The notes below the pieces were generated by a model that worked only from the letters and a program-made list of their open reading frames with translations, was not told the DNA's origin and did not search any database. 64,000 bases of DNA from Haliclystus octoradiatus. Taxonomy: Eukaryota; Cnidaria; Staurozoa; Stauromedusae; Haliclystidae. How positions within the stretch are numbered: position 1 is the stretch's first letter; every line of letters begins with the position of its first letter. This document shows positions 1 to 12,900 of this stretch, piece after piece. Location: NCBI GenBank assembly GCA_916610825.1, contig OU744454.1, positions 11,969,178 to 12,033,177 of the forward strand. The letters run 5' to 3'. The translations under genes and the position numbers were made by a program.

Positions 1-51
1 CAACTATCTATGCCATGCTGCAAGCTGTGTACCATTTAGACTAAAGACCAA

Positions 52-757
52 TTGAAACAAATACTAGATACTATGGAAAATGATAAAATCATAACTAGAG
101 TCGCAACCCCCACAGAATGGGTCAATCCAATAGTCGTTGTTACCAAACCCAATGGCTCACTCAGAATCTGCCTGGATCCATTGTCGTTGAATCAAGCCAT
201 TAAAAGAGAACATTATCAAGTACCGACAGCTGAAGAAATATTCAGCAAAATTCATGGCTCAACCATATTTTCTACGCTTGACGCAATGAGTGGTTTCATG
301 CAAGTAGAACTTGATAAAGAAAGCAGTTTTGTTACAACATTTGGGACACCGCTTGGCAAGTATCGATTTCTTAGACTTCCATTTGGGATCTGTTCGACAC
401 CTTTTCAACAGAATTGTAGCAGAACATTTTCAAGACTTGCCAGGTGTAGAAATATACATTGATAACATTTTAATACATGGTAAAGATCAGGAAGAACACG
501 AACGGCGCCTGATTGCTGTTCTAGACAGATGCAAGAAGTTGAATTTAAAACTAAACAGAAACAAATGCAATTTCAGTCAAACCAAAACCAAATACCTTGG
601 ACAAATTATAAGCGCAGAGGGCGTTTCACTGGATCCAGACAGAGTAAAAGCTATATGCAGCATGCCGCAACCAGAAAATAAGGAAGATTTACGCCGCTTA
701 CTATGCATGGTAACATACATTGCAAAATTCTGCCCGAATTTATCGCAACACACTTGA
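52..757 (+). pseudogene. Gypsy reverse transcriptase remnant (frameshifted, YIDN box)
   Basis: Two overlapping frames (52-462 and 311-757) together give the fingers, palm and thumb of a Ty3/Gypsy reverse transcriptase. Landmarks are VVVTKPNGSLRICLDP near the start, the motif A-like TLDAMSGFMQVELD, the FRLPFG-type box read as FLRLPFGICSTP, and then after a frameshift near 400 the catalytic box YIDN at 455-466. The family normally has YxDD, so the second catalytic aspartate is replaced by asparagine. A thumb-like stretch with DPDRVKAI follows and ends in a stop at 755-757. The frameshift and changed catalytic residue both say inactive. Confidence 0.85.
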
Positions 758-772
758 ACACTAAGAGACCTT

Positions 773-1441
773 TTGAAAGATCAAGTTGCCTTTACGTGGG
801 ATGAAAACAACACAAAATCATTCAAACAAATAATGAGTTTAATTATCTCAGCACCAACTCTGAAATTATTCAATGTGGATGCTCATGTTACTGTTTCTGT
901 TGGCGCATCTTGCCATGGGCTAGGGGCAGTCCTTCTGCAAGATGGTCAGCCAATTGAATACGCTTCTTGCTCGCTAGATAAAACACAAAGAAATTATGCA
1001 CAAATTGAGAAGTAAATGCTAGCAATTCAATTTGGATTAACACGATTCCATCAATTTGTCTATGGTCAACCTACTACGGTAATCACCGATCATAAACCAT
1101 TACTGGGAATAATGGCAAAATCAATATCTGATGTATCATCAAGATTGGCTAGGATGCGCCTCAAATGCTTACGATATCATTTCACTCTTTGTTTTGAACC
1201 TGGGATCAATCTTGTACTGGCTGACGCAATTTCGATAGCTCCGCTATCTATCGAATGTGCCGAATACTCAGATTCAGAGATTATTCGCATGTACGACGTT
1301 ATTGTATCGGAAAAAAAGATTGATACGGCCGAGGTAACAAAGAAGGATCCTACCCTTCAAGCGGTTATTCTCTATTCACAAAATGGTTGGCCAGAGAAGA
1401 AAGCCCTACTACCAAATGCAGTGAAGCCATTGTGGGGGTGA
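773..1441 (+). pseudogene. Gypsy RNase H remnant (catalytic Asp lost, in-frame stop)
   Basis: Continues the pol above. TWDENNTKSFKQIMSLI is the usual connection to RNase H. In this family the first RNase H aspartate lies in a TxSxDAS-like box; here the residue is glycine (VSVGASCHGLGAVLLQ). An in-frame TAA at 1013-1015 splits the domain just where a glutamate codon is expected, and the frame stays open afterwards through VITDHKPLLGIM and a LADAIS box that stands for the usual VADALSR. It ends with a linker toward integrase at 1441. Confidence 0.8.
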
Positions 1442-1499
1442 AAGTAGCAATTTATCGTATTATGATGGCATACTATTCAGAAATAGTCAAATAGTCATC

Positions 1500-1956
1500 C
1501 CTACATCACTGATATCGTTTACATTAAAAGAGATTCATCATGGTCATTTTGGTATATCCAAGTGTATCAAACGTGCTCAAAGTCTGCCGTATATTGGCCA
1601 GGATACGCAGCCCAAATAACAGATTTACTTTCTTCATGTGGTATATGCCAACAAGATAGGAACTCTAATGCGAAAGATAACTCTATTACATACCCAATGC
1701 CAGAGTGTCAACTGATTTGTTTGAGATTAACAGCATACACTACTTACTAACCGTTGATTTATGTTCAAAATGGACCACTGTTACACGGTTAAATCAAACA
1801 AAGTCTTTCGATGTAATAACAGAATTTAAAAAAAGATTCACAAATTATGGCATACCAGAAAAGCTCATCAGTGATAACGAACCACAATACGGCAGTCAAG
1901 AAATGAGGGATTATGCATTGGCAAATAACATAACACAGCAAGACGTTCCTGTATAG
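1500..1956 (+). pseudogene. Gypsy integrase remnant (truncated core)
   Basis: A zinc-binding HHCC-type segment (a His-x-Gly-His-rich stretch near 1530, then CGICQQ) is followed, in another frame from about 1705, by the integrase core: TVDLCSKWTTV carries the first catalytic Asp and LISDNEPQYGS the second. The third catalytic residue (Glu) is not reached, because recognisable coding ends at about 1954. The frame changes at least once (near 1570-1750). Confidence 0.75.
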
Positions 1957-2000
1957 CCGTCACATGGGAGTTACCTCCGTGTTCTGATTACTCCACAAAT

Positions 2001-2190
2001 TGCAAATACGGCTGATATGTAAGTAGAAATTATGACTTGGTAGTTGACTTGGTATGATGATTTGCAAATACGGCTGATATGTAAGTAGAAATTATGACTT
2101 GGTAGTTGACTTGGTATGATGATTTGCAAATACGGCTGATATGTAAGTAGAAATTATGACTTGGTAGTTGACTTGATATGATGATTTGCA
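2001..2190. repeat. 62-bp tandem repeat, three copies
   Basis: A unit starting TGCAAATACGGCTGATATGT begins at 2001, 2063 and 2125, and a fourth partial copy starts at 2187, so the period is exactly 62 bp. The copies are almost identical; one G-to-A change is visible in the third. It abuts the truncated end of the Gypsy fragment. Confidence 0.9.
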
Positions 2191-2270
2191 AATCTTTGTA
2201 AATCTTTTCAAGAGTCTAGATTGAATATAGAGTTCGATGTTAGTGATGCTGTTATGGTTCCAGCATGCAA

Positions 2271-2288
2271 TGTGTGTGTGTGTGTGTG
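2271..2288. repeat. (TG)n microsatellite
   Basis: Nine TG dinucleotides in a row, just after the 62-bp tandem array. Confidence 0.9.
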
Positions 2289-2329
2289 AATTTATTTTCA
2301 TTCATCATACAAATCGACCCTGAACGTGT

Positions 2330-3706
2330 ATGTGGTAACATAGATTATAGAACACAGTGATTGGCTACTCTATTGTTCTCGGCCGCTCTATCAGATTAGG
2401 TTCAATTTGGCATGAAACGAAGTCACATGATCTTTAACCGACACCCGAAGTAAACCGAGTAGTCAATCTGAAGAGATTTCCTGTTTTATAGATAATTCAA
2501 TTTATTATTATTTAATATGGAAACGCACAACTATAACATGCACTGATTAGATTACACCTATATATACGCATTAGTCAGACTCAGTATATTTTCAATGCTT
2601 CAGAATGCAAGCAAGACAGTTTTCACCGGAGGGCAAGACATTCGCAAACAGTTATGCATCTGATAGGAGGTAATAGAATAGTCTAGAGAGAATCACAGAA
2701 TTGGCCAATGATATTAGAGCAAAGAAAATGGTAATATCAGATGTTGATCGGCACTAAAATGTTTAAGCAAAAATGAAACCTAATAAAATGTATTTAGTTG
2801 AGCTGTACGTGGGTTGAAACTACATGCCAATATATATAGCATCTTATACCTAACAGAAAGGCTTCTCTGGGATTAATATGAGAGTAATATCTTGACCAGT
2901 GGTGTACAGAGTCAGAATTGTAAGATTCCATATCCGAAATATGGTCTTATAGACGTGTTTGACTCCAAGTCGGACTCTAATGTAAGAAATATAAATTCTA
3001 TAACTCCGACTCCAGTGTGTCCAAAAATTCAGACAAACTCCTGAAAAATGTCCGAAAATGGAATAATTTATCAACCCAGAATTAACCAAACATATAGAAA
3101 GATGCAAAATAAATTAACATGCTCTGAAAATAGTTTTTTGTAACTTCTGTTCAATTTGTAGTCTTCATTATTAAGAAACTACCAGAAATTGCAGTCTGGC
3201 TCCTACTCCCTCTTCTGATGAAGTATGGATAGTCTTGCCGGAGTTGGAGTTTGATTCCTGGTAACGTACAACTCTGATATTTATTGTATCATTTAGATTA
3301 AGATGTCAGTAATGTTGCACCATACCGAAGAATAGACAAACAATCAAAATAGTACTTTCTGCTATATCTTATTTATAGGGTTTGCATATAGATCAAACAC
3401 AATTATACATTATATATTGATCATGTGTTCTTTATAGTCTACAAACCTTAATGGTACTATTGAATTAACTATGATAATGATATAGTAATGTTGTTTTTGG
3501 TGCTTAGAGTATTTAGCAATTAATTATATATGCCCCGTGCTCAAATGTATTTAGTCGAATTAAATTGAAATTCGTTTACATGTCATTAATTGTTGACTGG
3601 AATAGATTTCGACAATAAATGCAAATTTCTTGTTCCTACGTGATTATCTACAAATGCATGCAGATTTCTATTTTCAAAGCATTGTTAAAAAAAAGTTACA
3701 TTTTGC
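2330..3706. other. Intergenic DNA downstream of the minus-strand FReD gene
   Basis: No coding signal recognised. Scattered GACTCC/GGAGTTGGAG-like words around 2960-3020 and 3180-3260 hint at an old repeat, but I cannot define its ends. Confidence 0.4.
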
Positions 3707-3972
3707 TTAATTCATTGATTTTGGTTTGATTTTCAGTTCAGAGGCGCTAAGTGAACAAACGCCCTTCCATGCAGACCAAATAATTCCTCTCCAATTACAT
3801 GTTGGTTCTGATTTATTGTAATTACCATTAAGATTAACTGGGTGACAGTGTTTGTACCACCATCCACCATGATTCTTATCAGCACAATGTTTGTTTGTTG
3901 AGGCATCCACATCATAATCATAGGTGGAAAATTTCATATTGTTTTGTTCAGTAAACGAATTACCAGCGTCAC
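3707..3972 (-). CDS. FReD gene (minus), exon 4: FReD C-terminal half
   Basis: Acceptor TATAG before 3972. Encodes the Ca-site-like loop DYDVDASTNKHCA, the conserved WWYKHCHPVNLNG and the terminal SELKIKPKS. It ends Met-Asn-stop, shorter than the plus-strand paralog, which has five extra residues. Confidence 0.85.
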
Positions 3973-6900
3973 CTATATACAATTAATGAATAATAAAAAT
4001 TAGACACAGCGATTCAATAGTGTCATGACAAACGGTCAAATAATCATGATTGATTCTTTAGGACTTCTGAATTCTGATGTGTAGAATTAGAGTGTATATG
4101 TTGTACCTAATGACATCATAAAGGTAATAAATGATATGCACAAACTACCAACTTACCTGAATATCCATCTATGGTAAGCCTGTAATTATCTGATTCATTG
4201 CCAACTTGGAAAGTTTCATATTCAGCATATCTGTGCTCATCACCAAACCAAAGGTCAACGCGGAGGATGTGAGGTCGATTAGTAGTGATTTCATGAATTG
4301 CATTCAAACCAATCCAAAACTCAAGATTAATATTCCCGATTGTACTCTTATAATCAGATCTGCTTTTGTCAAAATTTTCTCTTCCATCAATTCTTCGTTG
4401 AATTACCATCCATCCTATAATGGAAAGTGATATATAATATTTAGCATAGCTAGCAATAGTCACACAGCTTCCTATGAGCTATACATATATATGATCTTTA
4501 TTTAATGATGATATTTCAAATATTCCAAAAAGAGAATTCCCTTGGAGTTCTCGACATAATGAAAATTTTTTAACTTTTTACGTGTTAAAGGGACTATGCA
4601 GACCGGCGGTTTTCACTTTCCAATAGTCGTTCTCATGTTAGTTGTCTTCTTCTCTCTGGTGTTCAATGCACTGATCTATATAATTACTGTATAGCGTATC
4701 TATTGTCCGATTTTTGAAGCCTTTGCGCGTGCTCTGAAAAGGCGCTGCTGACATGTTGTGTGGACCAATTTGCATCGAAAGCTAAACGGAATTAATGGCG
4801 TTCAATGAGAAAAACACGAGGCGCTATTGGATTCACTACAATAGTGACCAAGAGCTGAGAATTTGTTGACGATCTCAATTTTCTACGTACTACTACTTTG
4901 TCATTGAGCAAATTGGATGTCTATAAATATATATATAGCTTGTATAAATCAACACAACATTCAACAGTTAGCCGCGAGGACCGCCAACACCGTTCAAATT
5001 TACGCCGAATAGACTTCTGAATTTGAATGTTAGCAGAATAACATGGAGAATTAGGACGAACAGTCACCATACGTTTCTTCAATGGAACATGGGTGTTTAA
5101 TAAACCCGAAAGAACATGATCATATTTGTTTGCGGCATCCACTGGGTTTAAAAAAGATAATTTTGAAAGTTCAGAATCCAGTAAATCAGAACAAAATTTA
5201 TCACAAGCAATGGTCTTTAGCTTTCCATACAATAAAGTTTTTCTTTCTGGTAAAGGTTTGTAAATTGCTAAAGTACAATGAATTGCCAAATGATAAGAAA
5301 CAACAGGATCATGGACTGAGAAATCACAAGCCATTTTTCATAGGATCTAGTTATCATTAGATTTTAATACAGTATGACCATTTCTGTGTGTAGAAATGTC
5401 AATATGTTGACACGGATTGAAGGTGTCTAATAAATCGTTAAAATTAGTTAGAGATGGAACCGATTTATTATCAACTTGGATGTTAAAATCACCGTTAATC
5501 AATAAATACAAAATTAGCTATAGAGACCTAAATATACTTAATTAAATTTTAAATGAATGAATGATGATGATGATAAATTTGCAAAATTTAATGGAGGTTG
5601 TTCAAGAATTGTGCTTTATTTTGCTGTTGGTTTTTATTGTTTGTGTGGTTCCATAGTTTCTGAATTGCAATCCTACTTGTGAAATGACATTTTTTCTTCT
5701 TCTTGGTTATTTTCATTACTTCCATGTTTTTTACGCTTTGTTCGTGATTTACACATGAGCAGACTGGCATTATAAATTGATTTATTTAGCATCAAATATT
5801 TAAACTGATATTCTATTAACTTGATTCACACAATTCGTAATTTTCATTGGAGAAAACATATTTTACAAGAGAAATGGTCCAGGCAATATGGCTGCCTTGG
5901 TTTGTAAACAAACTTGACCTGGCTTCAAATTTCGTACAATTCGAACCATGGGTTGCGCTATCCAGTTATTATATAGATCAGTGGTTCAATGTTTATTCAA
6001 AATTAAAAGGTGCATGACGCCATCTTGAATAGTGTATTCTTCCACGGCGCTGACTAGTTTTCTTGAATTCATGTAGTTGCGATCTAATTTTAATATTTCA
6101 TGGTATGTCCACATATTGTAAACATTATTTATCGACGCAATCAAATAGAAAGACAGGAGAGAATTGATAGAAATTAAAGATCAGAAATATCCGAAGCGGA
6201 AACAGGACATCAGCTCAAAGCTACGGAAATCTGTCCGTGCAAATGCAATGAAAGTATGCGTGTGTTTGAAATTTTACAAAAGGAAACTTACAAATTTCTG
6301 AGAGTCTTTCAGACTCTTGATTTGCTCTGGTCTCTTTGAAAAAATATTTATTATCTGGATTGTGTAATCAAAGCAATTTTATGCTGTGATGTTGCTCTCC
6401 ATGCTTCGTAGATTAATCGGCTATTCTATTTGGAATTGTAATCATATTTCCAAAAGATGTTACCTACATAACTTAGATGTATATTGATCAACATTTGTGA
6501 ATAGTGTCAAATTGTCAATCGTTAGCATATAGTACAATTTACTGGAATGTTGAACTTGCTGTTGACTTAGTCTCTTTTGAAATTGTTGAATAATAAAAAC
6601 ACGTACGTTTTTGTGCGGACTCATTTTATTGTCGCATTTTTTCTGACTTCAATGTTATAGTATAACCTATACAACCATAAAATGCTGTAGGCCCTTATTT
6701 AATTCAATTTGTGTATTATTATTGATTCCTGTCCTTCAGAGCTTTCTAGCAAAATCGAAATTATATATGAAATAAGAATAAATGTTTAGGCCATTTCTGT
6801 TTGTTTTTCTCTCCTTAGCAGCTTTCAATCCAGCCGACCAAAATGCGAAGTCGATGTAGTGACGTACAACAAAATTTGAACCCAAAAAAACTCCATAAGG

Positions 6901-9900
6901 GCTGCCGGTCTGCACAATCCCTTAAAGGAATCTGTTAGCTACTGAAAATAAATATGATCATATATACATTATATATAATAAAAGGAGTCAAAGACTACAC
7001 TTTCATATTGCTACCAATAGTTTCATGCTAAGCACTCATCTGACAAATATACTAAAATGCTTTAAATAAACTTTCTAGTTTATTTGTCTGATGATTGCGT
7101 AAGCATGAAACTATTAGTAACAATTATGAATGTGTAGTCTTTGACTTCTTTTATTATATTTAGCTCTGTCAAATGATATCGAGCACTATTTTTTGCTATT
7201 AGATAATATCTAGTATGATGATATATATGTACTAGCAATGAGTGTGGTCCATAATGGACCTTCTATGATAAAACTTTCAGATCACTTATAATTAAACAAT
7301 TGACTAAGCTGACTATCGCTGTATAATACGGAGTATGAACTCTGGAGGATAACATGAGACACAATACGCATTGAAACGATGTAGCATTAATCAATACATC
7401 TTAATCATTCCTTTAATAAAAATTTAATTTATTTCACATCAATTGAGTCGATTGAAATGTATAATTTAATGTAGCTTTGTCTACATAGAAAAACTTTATT
7501 TTATGTGTTGAAAGGAAGCCAGAACACATTAATTATTATAAATTACAAATACTCAGTCAAATCTCGAAATCTGAAACTATCCATAAAAAATCACTTCAAA
7601 TCCGATCCGATCCGAAGACCTAAAATATTAACCCGAATCTGACCCGACACGATCGGATGGCGTTCGGTTCGAATTTATAAATCTTTATTGCAATATATAC
7701 AACACTAATGTGGTGTTCACAAAATAACGCCGTCAAGGTGTGGCCGGTCAAACTCGTGGCATTGCATGCAATATATTCAATATTAAATTGATTTAGCTTC
7801 GACAAGACACATGGTCCACTAATTTCTGTTATTAACCTGATTAAACGAAATATTTTGTTAATTAACAATGATTACTGCTTCATATGAGAAAAAAATCAGA
7901 AAAATCGTTGATAAAAATTGCCGAATGACGGATTTGATTTGACGACCCTGATATTGTAATACCAGAGTATTAACCAATCGGCCACTACCTTACTTTCTGT
8001 CATCGGCACTTTAACTGACGTGATCAACAAACCTACTGCTTCGACAACGTATTATTGAACAAAGGCCGATTCACGCGCGTGAATTGTAAATCAAATTATA
8101 TATATAATCTGAAAATATTATGATATGATAGTATATGAGCCTATATATTTTTGATCTTTGCAATCTCAGCAAGCAGGCCTGTGATTTTCATGGCAGTCTA
8201 TAAAATATCAAGAGTTCGTTGAAAACAAAATTTTGTACGTAAAAAGAAGATGTGAAAAATTGGCCTGATAGTGCTTCTTGTTATCAAATTTTCCAGAATA
8301 ATAGCATCAACATTCTTTTAAAAGGAAATAAAGTTCTATAATAAATCGCTATACTAATTTGATATTGATATGATGTTACATCTTGTTGTCAATATTTCTA
8401 CGCGCTATTTATAATACATTACAGATGTCGAATGAAAGAAAAGACGATTATGAATAAATTAATTATTTTGATAGAAAAACGAAAACAACTCATTTTGCCA
8501 GATTCGTGATATGCATATTTATTCAGAATTTATTGAAACGGACGCGATGGTTTTGAATTATGCTTTTCTGTTTTTAAAGTTGAAAGCCATTTTTGAATGT
8601 TGAAAATATTATAATTATTATTATTTATAACAAATCATACGCTCAATTCAATTTAACTTTGTTGAATTTGATATACCTGAAATTAACTTTATTAAATGTT
8701 GATCAACGATAATAACAAAACACCGCTATTTTTATTCTCGAAACTGTAGTAACATACTGTGTCTTATTCTTATAGCAAGTCAACAAAATGAAATTTTAAT
8801 TTTAATCGATGCTTACAATTCCTTCGTTAATTATGGAAGCAAACTCTGAAAATAAATGCCTGCCTGCTCAAAATCAAATGATTCATATTTTTATATTAAA
8901 TAATAAATTATAGAAATACTTTTGTGCAATGCCTTGATTAATTCTAAACTCTATAATTTTATACTGTAGACAGATAATCTATTCGAACTTTGAATACTTT
9001 TCGAATTAGTCGAACGCCAACGTCATTTTGAAAATTCTTGCAAGTTAATTTGTTTTTATGCCCCGCGATAGATTATTCATTTCAAAACAGATTGTTTGCT
9101 CAGTGTTCTCACAAATTATATATCAAAATAGCCTTTTTAAAAGTGAAATGTTTTGTATCTCGATTTTGAGAAAAGTAATGAACGGCATTTTGTTTCATTA
9201 ATAAATTAAATTAAGACCTAAAGTCTCTTTAATTTCATAGCGCTTGTGCTGCGCTATATGTATTGCTGATATCAACACTACATGAAATAGGTCTACGTTT
9301 CTTTTATTTCAAAACATATTTTGTTGGACCTAGTTATACTGGTAATTCAATGTAATTCAGTATTTCGTATTGTTTTAATTATCATAAAACTGATTCAGTT
9401 TCAAGTTTCACTTGTTAAAACAATTTACACGCAGCTTTTAAATTCAAAGCAAAATATTTTTGTTCTGGGGATTTCAATTTGAATTCGATTTGGCTGCCCG
9501 CTAGATTGTATTGAAATTTTTCAAAATCTCTGAATTTTTTAATGCAATGATATCAATTAAAATATCAGATGAAGTATATCATTTTAAAAAAACGTCATAG
9601 ACCCATACTTTTCATACAACAAATTTGCTACTGTACACGGTTATCTCGACACAAATGTTTGCATAATTTCCCGACAACGGATTATCCGTATTATATCGCC
9701 AGTAAGACGTACATAAGTCGCGGACAGACACAGAAATATCGAAATATCGAAATATAGAAATATAGAAATATTGTGATATATAAACAGACAATATTATGTA
9801 TATAAGTGATATAGGTGATAAGTGATATAGTACAAATAGAGCGTAAATCGCCGTGCCTGTCTAAATGTTTGTCCTCTTTTCACTCATTTATTTTCTCATG

Positions 9901-12900
9901 AAGTGTAAAGTTATTTAGTCAAAATGATCGTTATAGCGCAAACAATTTCATCCGTATTCGCCTTGCATAAAAATATATCAACGATTATCAACAAACAATA
10001 TCTGATATTTACAGCCTTATCTTTGATCCTTTGTTGGGTGGGTAATTATACCCTGTTATCGTAGTGCTTCAATTGAATAGTGCCGCTATTGGTTTAGCCC
10101 AAATAAGCGATCTGTCCCATGAGGAAGCATTTAGCTAAATACTGCCGAATTGACCCATCTATAGAAACACACTGTTTAAAGAGGGAATAAACCCCCAGAA
10201 TATCTTAACATATGTAGTAGACCCCTCATGAAAAAAACAATGGCGTAATTTGTTTTTCGATTTTGAAATTATTTCTTGTCGAAAAACGCCTTTTAAAGTG
10301 GTGTTTTGACACAAATGTTGCTGAGAAAAAAACGGGACCGGATCTAGCATTATGACGACAAAGTCACAAGTCAAGCAGTTTGTCTAACAGATTTAAGAGT
10401 GGGCTCATCACGCGACGCTATCTTTGAGGTGACCTAGCTCCGAAAAGCCACACAAAATTTTTTTGACAAGGGTGAGCCATGAAGAAACATATAAACTTGC
10501 GAATTACGTAAAAAAATGCAATTTGTGATTTCCTGAGCAGAATAAAATCTATTGAAACGCTCAGTCAAAATAATTTCTCGAAGCGTCATTAAGCGCGATG
10601 AATCTGATATAGATTGCGGATTAACACAAATGTCAGGCGGTGCGACTGTTCCTTTGTGAATAGTCTAGTGACACATATTAAGAAGTTACGTATTCTGTGT
10701 GACCGCAGTACTTCTCAAATCTTAATTAGTCGACACGTGCCCTTCGAAATAGTTTGATCCTACGCTGTATAAGTTTTAACTGTTTTAACTCTATGTGTAA
10801 GTTGTTCTTGAGTAAATATTTCTTCAAGATTTCTTTTTCATGATCTAAATGCGAATGTAAACTGACTTAATTTGCACATGCATGCACAGACGACATTTCC
10901 TCGTAATAGCTGGTACTGAAAAATATTAATTATACTTTTTCGGATTTAATCAATTATTAAACTAATTAAATGGACATTTTTCAATTATTAATTCAAAGTT
11001 TAAGTTTGAAATTGATGTTTTTCTAGTAAAATTTAAACCATGCAATCGTATAGTTTATACGACTGTAGATAGATATATTATACTCAATAGTCTAACAAAG
11101 TGTTCATCATTCATTCACCAAGCATTCAATTATTATAAAACCATTGAAAATTCTTCAGTACACTACACTGTAAAATTCTATATAATATCGAAAAATAGTA
11201 CCAACATGATAGAGGGCTCGGACGTTCTTATTCAAGTTTACAGCCGTACACTAGAACTGCATTAATGCAGATTCTTTCATTTTCGGTTTTGTGGTATATC
11301 TTCGTTGCATAAATTATTATCCTCTCTACTAACGTTATCTGATTAACAAAGTTAGGGTTTTGCAATGTGAAGTCTCGTTCCTGATTATACATACGCCACA
11401 AAATTGTTTTACCAGTCTAGTATTCATTCCTTCGGCTAGAAAGTAGAACATGTTAGTATCATGTCGCAATCTGTAGTTTATATGATGCGGTAATACAATG
11501 CAGAAGTTACTTTGCACAAAATACCTTCCTACAGAGACGGTAAATCAGGTGGACAGATTTCGTTTCTGTTAAAAGAGGACTATGAAACCAACGGTTATGG
11601 TGTTCTTATAGCGTTTCCCACCATACATTGTGATTTTTACCCTCAAAAGAATACTCCATTTTCAGTTCAGACATATGCTTACAACAATAAATTCTACTTA
11701 GCTAGCTATTTTGGTCACCAGAGAATCTTTTGATATGTGTTAAATATGTGTGAGAACGATATGTCAAAATGTAATCTGTATAACGCACGCTACGAATGAA
11801 ACATTTTCTGATTTTTGCTTTCTTCAGATTCGTGAACTTTAAAATCATTAAATCAACTTGAATTTTGCTTCGCTTCAGTTTATATGGTCTTCCTTACCTC
11901 AGTATTCTGGGAAAGAAAAATAGATTGCCGTTACAGAGCTACGCCATCTCAAACGTAACATCGCGTGATTAATCTGATCTAAAGTCTATTAAAAAAAACG
12001 CACGACTTCTGACTTAAAGCAACATTATGACGTCATAAAGCAAGATCCAATCCTTTCTTTTCCTCAGCGACATTTAGGTCAAAACACCACTTAGAAGGCA
12101 TTTTTCACCAAGAAACGATTTCCAGATCGAAAAAAATTTACACCATTGCTTTTTTTAGGTCGGGTTCTCAGAACATTTGTAAAGATAGTCTGGGGGTTTA
12201 ATCCCATTTTAATGACTTAAGAAAAATCAATTATCAAAATTGCTTCCTTTTTAAAATTCATTTTCAACTAGAAAGGATATTTATATTTCAAACAGTGGCG
12301 ACAACAGTGCACAACATAAATTTGTATATTTATAATTTATTTAACATGTTTGTGTGGTTTATAAAATATCTATACCTTTTAAATATCAAGTTCAAATGAA
12401 AATATATCCACGTCTATATATCCATGTATATATAGTTGTGTATAATAATAATAGAAATAGAAAGAAGTCAGAGACCACACATTCTTATACCGTTACTTCA
12501 AGTTTCATGCTTTTATAGCAATCATCAGACAGAAAAGTTTCTGTCTGATCATTGCTATAAAATAAAAAGCACCGAGCGATATGATGAAACACCATTGACA
12601 ACAAACCACGGATAGAAAACAACAGAATTTCAGTATCACAATCACGTCAAGCCGAAGCCCCATAACTACAAGGTCACAGCGCCTCTAGCGAAATCGAATA
12701 ATTACAACTTAATACGCCAAGCACAAACGCCAACGACTAGATCACGACCTCTGGCAGCTGATGTCACCAGAAGAGCTTCTATACGCTAGTCGCAAACGCC
12801 AACAACCAGACACCGACACTTGAATACTAACGATCAACATTCAAATATAATCATACTCGATGAATCCCCTACTTTCAGAAATCGAAGACTGCCAAGCAAT

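Larger units (their letters stand above)
1..1956 (+). mobile_element. Decayed Ty3/Gypsy-type LTR retrotransposon fragment (pol only)
   Basis: The stretch reads as the pol region of a Ty3/Gypsy-type element in order: reverse transcriptase, RNase H, integrase. It enters from the left edge and stops near 1956, inside the integrase core, where it runs into a 62-bp tandem repeat. No LTR, gag or protease is visible. Reading frame is lost several times and catalytic residues are changed, so this is an old, immobile copy. It is distinct from the complete Gypsy element at 48.4 kb: the RT box is YIDN here and YLDD there. Confidence 0.85.
6978..7157. repeat. Palindromic element with inverted hammerhead-like arms (7 kb)
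   Basis: Left arm 6978-7047 and right arm 7078-7157 are imperfect inverted copies. Both outer ends carry a GTCAAAGACTACAC-like block and both inner parts a CATGAAACTATT block. A ~30-bp AT-rich centre separates them. The right arm folds as a hammerhead ribozyme on the plus strand; the left arm carries a decayed one on the minus strand. The outer block recurs at 12.46 kb, so this is a dispersed family. Confidence 0.75.
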
